Notes: generated by a model not told the origin, from the letters alone. A DNA stretch of 64,000 bases from Agaribacterium haliotis (GCF_002312815.1 NZ_NKQJ01000008.1:1-64000); one strand, 5' to 3'. Counted from the first letter of the stretch, positions 16,645 to 25,273 are shown. Made by a program: numbers and translations.

Positions 16645-17724
16645 ATTAAAAGCATTAAATCACTTTTAGCAATTACTACGGCTTTAATGTTGAATACTGC
16701 GCAAGCCGCAGATATTGAGATTGTGGCTCAACTTGACGGTACTCGCCCAGGAAACATCACTGTTACCGAGCAAGGAAGAGTATTTCTTTCCATGCAGCCT
16801 CTTGATGGTCCAAAATATCGAGTTGTTGAGCTGATGAAAGATGGTTCAACAAAACCTTTCCCTAGCGAGGATTGGGCGGATGGTCCTGAAACGGGCAAGG
16901 TGGGACTTTCGTCAGTCATTGGTATTGATAGCACTGAAGATGGGGTAGTTTGGATGTTAGATATGGGCAGTCCTGAAGCCTCGGCTCAGATTGTCGCTTG
17001 GGATACTATCAACAACAAACTATTTAAGCGTGTGGAAATCAGCAAAAACGTGACTGTCGGCAACTCTTTCCTACAAGACTTTGCTTTAGATACTAAGCGT
17101 AATCAAATTTACATTGCCGACACCAGCCTTGGAAACTTGTTTGGTGAGCCTGCACCAGCTTTTGTTGTTGATTTGGAGACGGGCAAGTCTCGTCGCGTGC
17201 TTGAATCACACAATGCCCTACTCTCACCAGAGCATGACGTGGTTATCGATGGCTCTTTAATGGGGGCAAAGCGTGAAGATGGTAGCTCTGATGCACTTTA
17301 CCTTGGACTAAACCCAATAACGATTGATGCCGCGAATGAGTGGATATATTTCGGTACGGTTAATGGCAGTGCAATTTACCGACTACCAGCGGCTGTCTTG
17401 GCAAACGATAAGCTAACTGATAAAGAAATTGCTCAATCCATCGAGTTCTACAATGAAAAGCGCCCAAGTGACGGTATGATCATTGCGGATAACGGTGATA
17501 TTTACGTCGGTGACCTTGAGAAAAATGCTATAAGTATTGTAAAAAAAGATGGTTTTAAGACTTTTGCACAGGATGACAAGTTATTGTCATGGGCCGATGG
17601 TTTCTCAATTCAGGGGGGGTACCTTTATGTGACGCAAAACTCTCTGCATCTAAATCCAGCCCTTAATGAAGGTGAAGAGGGTGCAAGCAAACCGTACCAT
17701 GTATTACGCATCAAACTAGATTAA
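16645..17724 (+). CDS. Secreted SMP-30 / L-dopachrome tautomerase-related (royal-jelly-like) protein
   Basis: The protein is a predicted periplasmic beta-propeller: VAQLDGTRPGNITVTEQGRVFLS, then VVWMLDMG, IYIADTSLGN and GDIYVGDLEKNAISIV. This layout belongs to the MRJP/SMP-30 superfamily. The clean ATG at 16687 would leave only LNTAQA of a signal peptide. Upstream in frame the sequence reads IKSIKSLLAITTALMLNTAQA, a full signal peptide, but its first codon is ATT at 16645. AAGG lies eight bases before that ATT. Either ATT is used for initiation or the start codon has mutated. The conservative alternative is 16687-17724 (345 residues). Confidence 0.75.
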   Translation: MKSIKSLLAITTALMLNTAQAADIEIVAQLDGTRPGNITVTEQGRVFLSMQPLDGPKYRVVELMKDGSTKPFPSEDWADGPETGKVGLSSVIGIDSTEDGVVWMLDMGSPEASAQIVAWDTINNKLFKRVEISKNVTVGNSFLQDFALDTKRNQIYIADTSLGNLFGEPAPAFVVDLETGKSRRVLESHNALLSPEHDVVIDGSLMGAKREDGSSDALYLGLNPITIDAANEWIYFGTVNGSAIYRLPAAVLANDKLTDKEIAQSIEFYNEKRPSDGMIIADNGDIYVGDLEKNAISIVKKDGFKTFAQDDKLLSWADGFSIQGGYLYVTQNSLHLNPALNEGEEGASKPYHVLRIKLD

Positions 17725-17751
17725 GACGACTTAGATAGACACGTAAATATA

Positions 17752-17786
17752 AAGCGTATGTATTTCATCAATGCATACGCTTTTTT
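17752..17786 (+). terminator. Intrinsic terminator
   Basis: AAGCGTATG (17752-17760) pairs with CATACGCTT (17774-17782), followed by TTTT. It ends the monooxygenase 2 / propeller transcription unit. Confidence 0.9.
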
Positions 17787-17806
17787 ATTAACTGTAAATC
17801 CATATC

Positions 17807-17834
17807 TATCAATTTATTTTTGATAATAATTCAA
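17807..17834. promoter_or_regulatory. LysR-type operator-like site upstream of the OpuAC-domain gene
   Basis: TATCAA (17807-17812), a 7-bp spacer, then TTGATAATAATTCAA (17820-17834). This is the same composite structure as at 13833-13864. Confidence 0.55.
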
Positions 17835-17907
17835 AGTTTAGGCTATTTTTGATGGCTCTAATGCCTTGTATTATCAATCTATCAGAAACGATAAGAGTTA
17901 AAGAACA

Positions 17908-18693
17908 GTGAATAAAAAAATCACAATGGGTGTAACAGATTTATCATTTCATCGCACAACAGCATCATTGGTTAGCAATGTATTGAAAACCATGGGGTTC
18001 GAAGTTGAGCGAATCTTTTCCCCTCATCAGGAAAATTTTGAAAAACTGAAAACTGGTGAAATCGATATGCTCTCTTCTGCTTGGTTACCATCGAGCCATG
18101 GTATCTATAAGTCTGATGTTGAAAAAGTCGAACCATTAATCGAGCTTGGACTGCACTACGAACCTTATGCATTGTGGGGTGTGCCGGATTACGTACCTGA
18201 AAAGTTGGTCGCTGAAGTGGCGGATTTACTGAAGCCTGAAGTAATCGAGCAAATGAGACCTAAAATTCAAGGTATTAACCCAGGAGCTGGAATTACTCGC
18301 TTTTCTATCCAGATGATGGACGAGTACGGTTTAAGCAAGGCTGGCTACGAATTTTTTACAGGCAGTGAGCGCGACTGCTTTAGTGCTTTTGAAGATGCCG
18401 TCGCAAATAAAGAATGGGTCATTGTGCCGCTATGGAAACCGCAATTTCTTCACTATCGTTATGTTATTCGCGAGCTTAGGGAGCCTAAAGGACTGCTTGG
18501 AATTGTAGATAGAGCCGTGCTTTTACTAAGGGATGATAAGAAAAACCTGTTTACTGATGAGCAGCTTAACTCGTTAGATTCATTGCGTTTTTCCAACAAT
18601 ATTATTGCAGAGCTTGATTATAAAGTGTGCCGTATGGGTAAACCGCAAGATGAAGTGACGCATGAGTGGTTGGTTTCACAAGGTGTTATCTAA
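17908..18693 (+). CDS. OpuAC-type (glycine betaine ABC transporter) substrate-binding domain protein lacking a signal peptide
   Basis: The 261-residue protein matches the OpuAC fold: MGVTDLSFHRTTASLVSNVLKTMGFEVE, LKTGEIDMLSSAWLPSSHG, and a second lobe with GINPGAGITRFS and WVIVPLWKPQFLH. The N-terminus MNKKITMGVTDL goes straight into the first strand, so there is no export signal, and no ABC permease or ATPase gene is nearby. It is probably a cytosolic ligand-binding protein and not a transporter component. It starts with GTG at 17908. Confidence 0.82.
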   Translation: MNKKITMGVTDLSFHRTTASLVSNVLKTMGFEVERIFSPHQENFEKLKTGEIDMLSSAWLPSSHGIYKSDVEKVEPLIELGLHYEPYALWGVPDYVPEKLVAEVADLLKPEVIEQMRPKIQGINPGAGITRFSIQMMDEYGLSKAGYEFFTGSERDCFSAFEDAVANKEWVIVPLWKPQFLHYRYVIRELREPKGLLGIVDRAVLLLRDDKKNLFTDEQLNSLDSLRFSNNIIAELDYKVCRMGKPQDEVTHEWLVSQGVI

Positions 18694-18742
18694 CTGAGTT
18701 AGCAGATAAGTATCTCTACACTATTTAGTCGAGTAGTGTGAT

Positions 18743-18761
18743 TATCAAAAATAGATTGAAA
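18743..18761. promoter_or_regulatory. LysR-type operator-like site upstream of the quinone oxidoreductase gene
   Basis: TATCAA (18743-18748), a 7-bp spacer, then TTGAAA (18756-18761). The middle (TCAAAAATAGATT) is shared with 16236-16250. Confidence 0.45.
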
Positions 18762-18836
18762 TTAATTAAAGAATTGAGCGCTTTATCTAGGCTAAATGAT
18801 CTCTATGATCGGGTGTTCAATCCAAGGAGAAATAAT

Positions 18837-19862
18837 ATGTCATTACCAACAACAATGAAAGCAATTGGTTTTACACGATCACTAGCAATTACAGAGCAAG
18901 ACAGCTTATTCGAGTTTGAAACAAGCCTGCCAGAGTTAAAGGACAATGACCTGCTTGTGAAGGTGAGTGCGACCTCGATTAATCCTGCTGATGCAAAAAT
19001 CCGTATTCGAAACGCAAAAGATAAAACTCTTGAACTGCCAAAAGTGTTGGGTTATGACGCTGTTGGTGAAGTGGTCGGCAAAGGTGACAATGTTGAAGGC
19101 TTCCAAATCGGTGACCGAGTTTATTACGCGGGTGATGTGACACGCATGGGGGCGAATGCAGAGTATCAAGCGGTTGATTACCGAATCACAGCTCACGCAC
19201 CCAAAAGCCTTTCTGATGAGTCAGCAGCAGTAATGCCTCTAGCAACACTGACAGGTTGGGAGGCCTTGTTTGATCGCCTGCGCGTTCGTCCTGAGGAGAA
19301 AAAATCTATCCTGATCATTGGAGGCGCTGGTGGTGTTGGCTCTATTACGATTCAGTTGGCGAAACAACTAACTAACCTCAAAGTTATTGCAACAGCTTCA
19401 AGACCAGAGACTGAGCAGTGGGTCAGAGATATGGGCGCTGACCATGTCGCAAATCACCGCAATTTAGTGGAATCGGTACGTGAGCAGGGCTTTAAGTATG
19501 TTGATTATATCTTCAACGTTGCTGATACCAAAGGTCACTGGGATGCAATGGTCGAGTTGATTGCTCCACAAGGCATGATCAGTTCAATTGTAGAATTTGA
19601 TGGTGGTGTTGATCTATCAAGGCTACAAGGTAAATCAGCAGGTTTTATTTGGGAACTAATGTTCACTCGATCACTGTTTAACACAGACGATATCCAGAAA
19701 CAGCAGGATATCCTTTTCCAAGCTGCGAACTTGATTGATGCTGGCCGCATTAAGTCTACACGGACCACTACATTGAATGGCTTTGATGTTGAGACGCTAA
19801 AAGACGCACACCAGCGCATTGAAAGCAGCGCGTCAATTGGCAAAACTGCGATTAAATACTAA
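18837..19862 (+). CDS. Zinc-type alcohol dehydrogenase-like / quinone oxidoreductase (MDR superfamily)
   Basis: The 341-residue protein starts at MSLPTTMKAIGF, with AGGAGA seven bases upstream of ATG at 18837. A longer in-frame extension to 18738 lacks an RBS and overlaps the operator. The GroES-like half has SINPADAKIRI and VLGYDAVGEVVGKG. The Rossmann half has the nucleotide motif GGAGGVGSI at about 157-165. The structural Cys residues of true alcohol dehydrogenases are absent, which fits zinc-free NADPH quinone or enone reductases. grxB follows 27 bp later, probably as an operon. Confidence 0.92.
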   Translation: MSLPTTMKAIGFTRSLAITEQDSLFEFETSLPELKDNDLLVKVSATSINPADAKIRIRNAKDKTLELPKVLGYDAVGEVVGKGDNVEGFQIGDRVYYAGDVTRMGANAEYQAVDYRITAHAPKSLSDESAAVMPLATLTGWEALFDRLRVRPEEKKSILIIGGAGGVGSITIQLAKQLTNLKVIATASRPETEQWVRDMGADHVANHRNLVESVREQGFKYVDYIFNVADTKGHWDAMVELIAPQGMISSIVEFDGGVDLSRLQGKSAGFIWELMFTRSLFNTDDIQKQQDILFQAANLIDAGRIKSTRTTTLNGFDVETLKDAHQRIESSASIGKTAIKY

Positions 19863-19889
19863 TTCAGACTTATAAAAACGGGATTTTTG

Positions 19890-20525
19890 ATGAAACTGTA
19901 TATCTACGAGCATTGTCCATTTTGTGCACGTGTTGCTTATGTTGCTAATGCGCTGAAACTTAACGTTGAATACCAGGTTGTGGATTATGCTGATGCGCAA
20001 ACTCTGATTGATTTAATCGGTCAGAAAATGGTGCCAGTCTTGGAGAAATCTGATGGTAACGTGATGGCGGAAAGCATGGATATCATTGCTTACTTTATCG
20101 AGCAAGCTGGTATTGATGCGGTAGCTGTACCATCGGAAGAAACATTGGCATTTCAGCGAGAGGTATTCCCTTTGATTCAAAGGATTGGCTACCCTCGCTG
20201 GACGAACCTGAATCTAAAAGAGTTCGCGACTGAAGCAAGTGTTACTGCATGGCAAGCGAAGAAAGAGACAGGAGAGCTGAACTTTGTTCGTCTGTTAGAA
20301 AACACAGAGCAGATTGTTGCAGATGTGAACGCACAGTTGGTTCAAGCTGAAACGTTGATCCAACCGAATGCGGGTAAATCGCCACTGCCTCTGGTTGATC
20401 AGGCTATCTACTTCTCGTTACTGCGTGGCTTCTTTACAGAATCTACCATTGAGTGGCCGCAAGAGCTTAAGTTATGGCTGGAAACAAACAGTAATGACAT
20501 TGGCGCTAGCTTGCTGAAGACATAG
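19890..20525 (+). CDS. grxB: Glutaredoxin 2 (GrxB family)
   Basis: The 211-residue protein has a thioredoxin-fold N-terminus with active site C9-P-F-C12 and cis-Pro segment KMVPVLEK, then an all-helical GST-like C-terminal domain. This is the layout of Escherichia coli Grx2. It reduces glutathione mixed disulfides. The ATG at 19890 is preferred to the TTG at 19887. It probably forms an operon with the oxidoreductase gene before it. Confidence 0.93.
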   Translation: MKLYIYEHCPFCARVAYVANALKLNVEYQVVDYADAQTLIDLIGQKMVPVLEKSDGNVMAESMDIIAYFIEQAGIDAVAVPSEETLAFQREVFPLIQRIGYPRWTNLNLKEFATEASVTAWQAKKETGELNFVRLLENTEQIVADVNAQLVQAETLIQPNAGKSPLPLVDQAIYFSLLRGFFTESTIEWPQELKLWLETNSNDIGASLLKT

Positions 20526-20546
20526 CTTTCTGAACATTCGATATTA

Positions 20547-20580
20547 CTAACTTCCAATTCCTGTGAAAGTTGGAGGTTAG
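20547..20580 (+). terminator. Hairpin between grxB and the nitroreductase gene
   Basis: CTAACTTCCAA (20547-20557) pairs with TTGGAGGTTAG (20570-20580) with one mismatch. There is no T-run, so it could be a processing or attenuation structure. Confidence 0.45.
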
Positions 20581-20622
20581 TCATCACTTTACGGTACGAC
20601 TAATTAAAAGGGAAATATCATC

Positions 20623-21279
20623 ATGAAGCATCAAATTATCGCTGATTTAGAGCAACGCTACACAGCAAAACGCTACGACTCAAATAAGCGTGTTCCTCAA
20701 GAACAACTGAATGTTATTTATGAAGCCATTCGTTTATCTGCATCATCGATAAATTCACAACCTTGGAAATTTATTGTTATTGAAAGTGATGAAGCCAAAG
20801 AGCGTATGCACCGCACTTTTAGAAACAAACATCAGTTCAATCAGCCCCATATTAAGGCAGCCTCTCATATTATTCTGTTTGCATACAACCCTAACTATAC
20901 CCGTGAAGATTACGCGAAGGTTGTTGATAAAGGGATTGCAGATGGGCGAGTCTCGCCAGAGAATCGAGAGCAAGCGTTTGGTAGCTTTGCATTTGCCGAG
21001 TTAAATACAAACGAGCTTGGGGATACCTCTTCGTGGACTAAAGCACAAACCTATTTAGCTCTAGGAAATACATTGCATGTGCTGGCTCGACTAGGTATAG
21101 ATTCAACAACAATGGAAGGCGTAGATTCTGAATTAATCAGCGAAGAGTTTTCCCGTGAGCTTGATGGGTATCAATGTGATGTCGCACTGGCAATGGGCTA
21201 TCACCATCAAGAGGAAGATTATAACGTGAATTTACCCAAATCGAGACTTGAACTCGATTCTGTTTTAACAGTTTTGTAA
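20623..21279 (+). CDS. NAD(P)H-dependent nitroreductase-family flavoprotein
   Basis: The 218-residue protein has the family start LEQRYTAKRYDSNKRVP and FMN-contact segments SASSINSQPWKF and LGNTLHVLARLGIDSTTMEGVD. It resembles the NfsB/YfkO type that reduces nitroaromatics, quinones and enones with FMN. AGGGAAA lies upstream of the ATG. It is the last intact gene of the redox cargo. Confidence 0.92.
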   Translation: MKHQIIADLEQRYTAKRYDSNKRVPQEQLNVIYEAIRLSASSINSQPWKFIVIESDEAKERMHRTFRNKHQFNQPHIKAASHIILFAYNPNYTREDYAKVVDKGIADGRVSPENREQAFGSFAFAELNTNELGDTSSWTKAQTYLALGNTLHVLARLGIDSTTMEGVDSELISEEFSRELDGYQCDVALAMGYHHQEEDYNVNLPKSRLELDSVLTVL

Positions 21280-21329
21280 AAATTGAGACAGCCTAAAAAA
21301 TTGAATTTACAATCTAAACACAACTAAAC

Positions 21330-21358
21330 AACCTGAGATCTGCTTAAGAACTCAGGTT
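21330..21358 (+). terminator. Inverted repeat after the nitroreductase gene
   Basis: AACCTGAG (21330-21337) and CTCAGGTT (21351-21358) form a perfect 8-bp stem. No T-run follows, so terminator function is uncertain. Confidence 0.45.
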
Positions 21359-21397
21359 ACATTAGCGCTAATAATTTAACCTCAGAGAAGCTTACTA

Positions 21398-21664
21398 AAG
21401 CAATCACGAAGCACTGAACAGTTTGAGAAACTGCTACACTCAATTAAAGATTATCGTTAAACCGCTAGAGTAAGCTATTCGTTGTTCGATGTGCTCTTCC
21501 TTGCAATATGCACAAGCATTTGCGGAGCTGTGGCTGTGGGGATTGAAGATTTTGGTGAAGTTCACTTAAACTGGATAATTGAAAAGGAAGTGATTACTTC
21601 AGTATCCTTTACTGATTTGGTCAATTCAATTAAACCACGTCACAGTTCTTCCAGTACACGATAA
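21398..21664 (+). pseudogene. ISAs1-family transposase N-terminal remnant
   Basis: The frame reads KQSRSTEQFEKLLHSIKDYR, a stop (TAA at 21458, likely from CAA), then TARVSYSLFDVLFLAICTSICG and IEDFGEVHLNWI. This is the conserved N-terminal region of ISAs1-type transposases (usual pattern DPR...YPL..LL.LA..A.ICG...W.DIE.FG). The DDE catalytic part is absent. It lies between the redox cargo and dsbC, and its mobility may have assembled the cargo. Confidence 0.8.
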
Positions 21665-21762
21665 CATTGCCCAACTGAAACTTGTTATTGACATAATTGT
21701 GTATCGATGAATGATCAGTTTTCAGTTGTAATTGACACTAAGCACCCTAGCAAGGCATTCAA

Positions 21763-21794
21763 TTCTTCAATCTATCTAACTGAGTCCACATAGG
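21763..21794 (+). promoter_or_regulatory. dsbC promoter/leader box, copy B
   Basis: This is the native copy upstream of dsbC, with ATCTATCTAAC followed by GAGTCCACATAGG. CACCCTAGCAAGGCATTC lies just upstream, and CAAGGCATTC recurs before traL (7350-7359). A role as the -10 region and activator site is inferred. Confidence 0.5.
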
Positions 21795-21809
21795 ACAACT
21801 GCATAGACT

Positions 21810-21839
21810 GGAGCCTCGATTTACATTAACGAGGACTCC
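21810..21839 (+). promoter_or_regulatory. RBS-sequestering hairpin before dsbC
   Basis: GGAGCCTCG (21810-21818) pairs with CGAGGACTCC (21830-21839) with one bulged A. The CGAGGA Shine-Dalgarno is in the 3' arm and ATG follows at 21842. Confidence 0.6.
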
Positions 21840-21841
21840 TC

Positions 21842-22534
21842 ATGCGAAAACTATCTCCAATCATTCTGGCGCTTGCGCTGTCTCCTTTGGTTCAAGCTGA
21901 ACCTGTGTCTGAAGTGTCGCCCGTTGGCAAAATTGACGGCATGGTTTCTTTACCTGTCACGGGTATGAAAGCGGTCGAAAGCAATGGCCGTATTGTTTTC
22001 ATGTCAGACAGTGGCCGGTTCGTCATTGATGGCACGCTCTATGACGCTTGGTCGAAAAAGCCGCTTACTAGCCTTGAAGAGATTCGTGAAGCGGGTAACA
22101 CGCTGGACTTAAGTCGTCTTGGCTTAAAAATGGATGATTTGAACCCACTGACGCTGGGCGAAGGCAAAAAGAAAGTGGTGGTCTTTGTTGACCCACGATG
22201 CCCGCACTGCCATGAGCTTTTGAAGCAAGCCTTACCGTTAACCAAAGAATACACCTTCCAAATTCTCCCTGTGCCAGTGCTTGGTCCTGATTCAGAGCGT
22301 CAGGTTCGCCAGCTTGGCTGTGCGCGTGACAAGAAAGCGGCCACCGATGCATTGCTCAATGGCCGGATTGGTAACCTAGAACAGGATGATGCCTGCAACT
22401 TAGAGCCAATGCAGCGTACCTTGGTGACGGCTCAAATACTGGGCATTCAAGGTGTGCCTTTCATCGTCGCCAATGATGGTCGCATCAGTCGAGGCCGTCC
22501 TTATGATCTTTCTGCTTGGTTGGAGGGGCGTTAA
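21842..22534 (+). CDS. dsbC: DsbC-like periplasmic disulfide isomerase
   Basis: The 230-residue protein has a signal peptide (about 1-19, ending VQA), an N-terminal dimerisation domain and a thioredoxin domain with CPHC at about 119-122. The cis-Pro loop is IQGVPFIVA. It assists folding of the Cys-rich transfer proteins, above all TraN and TraU. The stop overlaps the traC start (TAATGA), so the genes are coupled. Confidence 0.93.
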   Translation: MRKLSPIILALALSPLVQAEPVSEVSPVGKIDGMVSLPVTGMKAVESNGRIVFMSDSGRFVIDGTLYDAWSKKPLTSLEEIREAGNTLDLSRLGLKMDDLNPLTLGEGKKKVVVFVDPRCPHCHELLKQALPLTKEYTFQILPVPVLGPDSERQVRQLGCARDKKAATDALLNGRIGNLEQDDACNLEPMQRTLVTAQILGIQGVPFIVANDGRISRGRPYDLSAWLEGR

Positions 22535-24933
22535 TGAAAGCCTCTCTGTATTCAGGGCAACGCGCTTCTGAGCTCTTGCCAGTATTGGCCTATTCAGACG
22601 ATGAGCAACTGTTTTTCATGGAAGACCAAAGTGTTGGCTTTGGTTTTCTATGTGACCCATTGCCGGGTGGTGATGAGTCTGTTGCAGACAGGGTTAATGT
22701 TCTACTCAACAACGACTGGCCAAAAGACACTTTGCTGCAATTTGGCCTGTACGCCTCGCCTGATATTCAAACCGACCTTCAACGCATGATGGGCTTACGG
22801 CATCGTCAATCCGATCCATTGCTCAGGGCGTCGATACGCAAACGTGCGGATTTCCTCGATGGGGGCACGGTTCAACCGATAGAAGAATCGACCCAGACTC
22901 AGGTACGCAACTTTCAACTGATCGTCACCTGCAAATTGCCTTTGGAAAGTCCTATACCGACGGAGCGTGAGTTGAGTCGAGCATCCGCGCTTCGGGCTTC
23001 TTTCTCGCAGGCGCTGGCAACGGTTGGTTTTCGCGTCACTGAGATGACTGACCGAAATTGGCTCGCGGCATTAAGTGCACAACTTAACTGGGGAAAAGAT
23101 GCTTCCTGGCGCAATCCATCACCAATCCGCAGTGAGGTTGATAAACCACTTCGAGAGCAAGTGTTGGATTATGACCGAGCTATCAAGGTGGATAGCCAAG
23201 GTCTGATGCTGGGTGATTACCGAGTTAAAACCTTATCGTTTAAGCGCTTGCCTGAGCGGATCTGGTTTGGTCATGCCGCAAGTTTTGCGGGCGATATGAT
23301 GACGGGCAGTCGCGGTTTACGCGGCAGCTTTTTGCTAAATGTCACCATTCACTTTCCCTCAGCTGAGGCGATGCGATCTCGTTTAGAGACGAAGCGTCAA
23401 TGGGCGGTCAATCAGGCCTATGGCCCGATGCTCAAGTTTGTGCCGGTGCTTGCAGCCAAGAAAAAGGGATTTGATGTTCTTTTTGAAGCTTTGCAAGAAG
23501 GTGATCGTCCTATTCGGGCAAATATGACTTTGACGCTGTTTTCACCAACGGAAGAGGCGTCCATCAGTTCTGTTTCAAATGCTCGAACTTACTTCAAAGA
23601 ACTCGGATTTGAGCTGATGGAAGACAAGTACTTCTGTTTGCCCATTTTCCTGAATGCCTTGCCATTTGGTGCTGATCGCCAGGCAATGAACGACTTGTTT
23701 CGATTCAAGACCATGGCGACACGGCATGTGATCCCTCTGTTGCCTTTGTTTGCGGATTGGAAAGGCACTGGCACGCCAGTGATTAACTTTGTTTCCCGCA
23801 ATGGCCAGATCATGAGTGTGTCCCTTTATGACTCGGGCAGTAATTACAACTGTTGCATCGCGGCGCAATCGGGATCGGGCAAGTCATTCCTGGTGAACGA
23901 AATCATCTCCTCCTACCTATCAGAAGGCGGGCAATGCTGGGTAATTGATGTTGGCCGCTCTTATGAAAAGCTGAGTGAAGTCTATGATGGTGAGTTCTTA
24001 CAGTTCGGCCGGGACAGTGGCATTTGCTTGAATCCGTTTGAAATCGTTGAGGACTATGACGAAGAAGCGGATGTACTGGTTGGGTTATTGGCCGCAATGG
24101 CCGCACCTACGCAGTCATTAACCGATTTTCAGATGGCCAACCTAAAGCGTCAGACCCGTGAACTGTGGGAGAAAAATGGTCGTGCCATGTTGGTTGATGA
24201 TGTGGCAGAGGCTTTAAAAAATCATGAAGATCGACGTGTGCAGGACGTGGGTGAGCAGCTCTATCCGTTTACGACACAGGGCGAATATGGCCGTTTCTTT
24301 AATGGCCACAACAATATTCGCTTCAAAAACCGTTTCACCGTTCTGGAGTTAGAAGAGCTCAAGGGACGCAAGCACCTGCAACAAGTGGTGTTGCTGCAGC
24401 TTATCTACCAAATCCAACAAGAGATGTACTTAGGTGAGCGTGATCGTCGCAAGATTGTGTTCATTGACGAAGCCTGGGATCTGCTGACTCAAGGTGATGT
24501 CGGTAAGTTCATCGAGACGGGTTACCGTCGATTTCGAAAATATGGCGGCAGTGCTGTAACGGTAACGCAGTCGGTCAACGATTTGTATGACAGCCCTACA
24601 GGTAAAGCCATCGCTGAAAACTCGGCCAATATGTACCTGCTTGGTCAAAAAGCTGAAACCATCAACGCGCTCAAAAAAGAAGGCCGCTTGCCACTAGGTG
24701 AAGGCGGTTATGAGTACCTAAAAACGGTTCATACCGTCACGGGTGTCTATTCCGAAATTTTCTTTATTACCGAAATGGGCACCGGGATTGGCCGCCTCAT
24801 TGTCGATCCGTTTCACAAGCTGTTGTACTCGTCCCGTGCAGAAGATGTAAACGCGATTAAACAGTTAACGCGCAAAGGCCTTTCTGTTGCTGATGCCATC
24901 TCTCAGTTGTTGAAGGAGCGAGGCTATGAATAA
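22534..24933 (+). CDS. traC: TraC, VirB4-type secretion ATPase
   Basis: The 799-residue protein uses ATG at 22534, with GGAGG seven bases before it. It drives pilus assembly and substrate transfer at the inner membrane. Walker A SGSGKS is near residue 446. Walker B IVFIDEAWDLL is near 641, followed by the TQSVNDLY and YLLGQKAE segments characteristic of TraC/VirB4. It overlaps the next gene by 8 bp. Confidence 0.96.
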   Translation: MKASLYSGQRASELLPVLAYSDDEQLFFMEDQSVGFGFLCDPLPGGDESVADRVNVLLNNDWPKDTLLQFGLYASPDIQTDLQRMMGLRHRQSDPLLRASIRKRADFLDGGTVQPIEESTQTQVRNFQLIVTCKLPLESPIPTERELSRASALRASFSQALATVGFRVTEMTDRNWLAALSAQLNWGKDASWRNPSPIRSEVDKPLREQVLDYDRAIKVDSQGLMLGDYRVKTLSFKRLPERIWFGHAASFAGDMMTGSRGLRGSFLLNVTIHFPSAEAMRSRLETKRQWAVNQAYGPMLKFVPVLAAKKKGFDVLFEALQEGDRPIRANMTLTLFSPTEEASISSVSNARTYFKELGFELMEDKYFCLPIFLNALPFGADRQAMNDLFRFKTMATRHVIPLLPLFADWKGTGTPVINFVSRNGQIMSVSLYDSGSNYNCCIAAQSGSGKSFLVNEIISSYLSEGGQCWVIDVGRSYEKLSEVYDGEFLQFGRDSGICLNPFEIVEDYDEEADVLVGLLAAMAAPTQSLTDFQMANLKRQTRELWEKNGRAMLVDDVAEALKNHEDRRVQDVGEQLYPFTTQGEYGRFFNGHNNIRFKNRFTVLELEELKGRKHLQQVVLLQLIYQIQQEMYLGERDRRKIVFIDEAWDLLTQGDVGKFIETGYRRFRKYGGSAVTVTQSVNDLYDSPTGKAIAENSANMYLLGQKAETINALKKEGRLPLGEGGYEYLKTVHTVTGVYSEIFFITEMGTGIGRLIVDPFHKLLYSSRAEDVNAIKQLTRKGLSVADAISQLLKERGYE

Positions 24934-25273
24934 GACCACGCTTTGGCCATTTATGGCCTCTATTACTTTGTCTATTGCTGGTAGCGGTTTAATGACCAGC
25001 TGGCTCTTAATGAAAACACTCGAACCCATCCACAGCCAGTTGGCGTTAAGTACGCCCATTGCAGTCGTGGATTTTGGAGAAGCGGTGTTGTCACTGGGTC
25101 CTAATGCCAGCGAACAAGACATCGAATCCAGGTTGCTTCAGACCAATCAGCAAATTGAAAAGTTAAAAGCAGCCGGTTTTATCGTGCTGGATGCCCAAGC
25201 GGTGGTGGGTGCAGATGATTCTGTATTCGTGCCAGTAGGCTCAAAGGAGGTGTCTCATGCAGATACTCCGTAA
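24926..25273 (+). CDS. TrbI-like F-type transfer protein
   Basis: The 115-residue protein has one N-terminal membrane anchor (about 7-29) and a small periplasmic domain predicted to be helical. Position between traC and the S26-type peptidase gene, size, and segment LALSTPIAVVDFGEAV fit the F-type TrbI family, involved in pilus retraction. It overlaps traC by 8 bp and trhF by 17 bp. The family call is by context and weak motif similarity. Confidence 0.7.
   Translation: MNKTTLWPFMASITLSIAGSGLMTSWLLMKTLEPIHSQLALSTPIAVVDFGEAVLSLGPNASEQDIESRLLQTNQQIEKLKAAGFIVLDAQAVVGADDSVFVPVGSKEVSHADTP

Noticed and set aside
21398-21664. Active insertion sequence
   Set aside because: Only the N-terminal transposase part is present, with an internal stop. 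No DDE domain or clear terminal repeats are visible.
21482-21664. Intact 60-codon hypothetical gene
   Set aside because: The frame continues upstream as transposase sequence across a stop, so it is a pseudogene piece.
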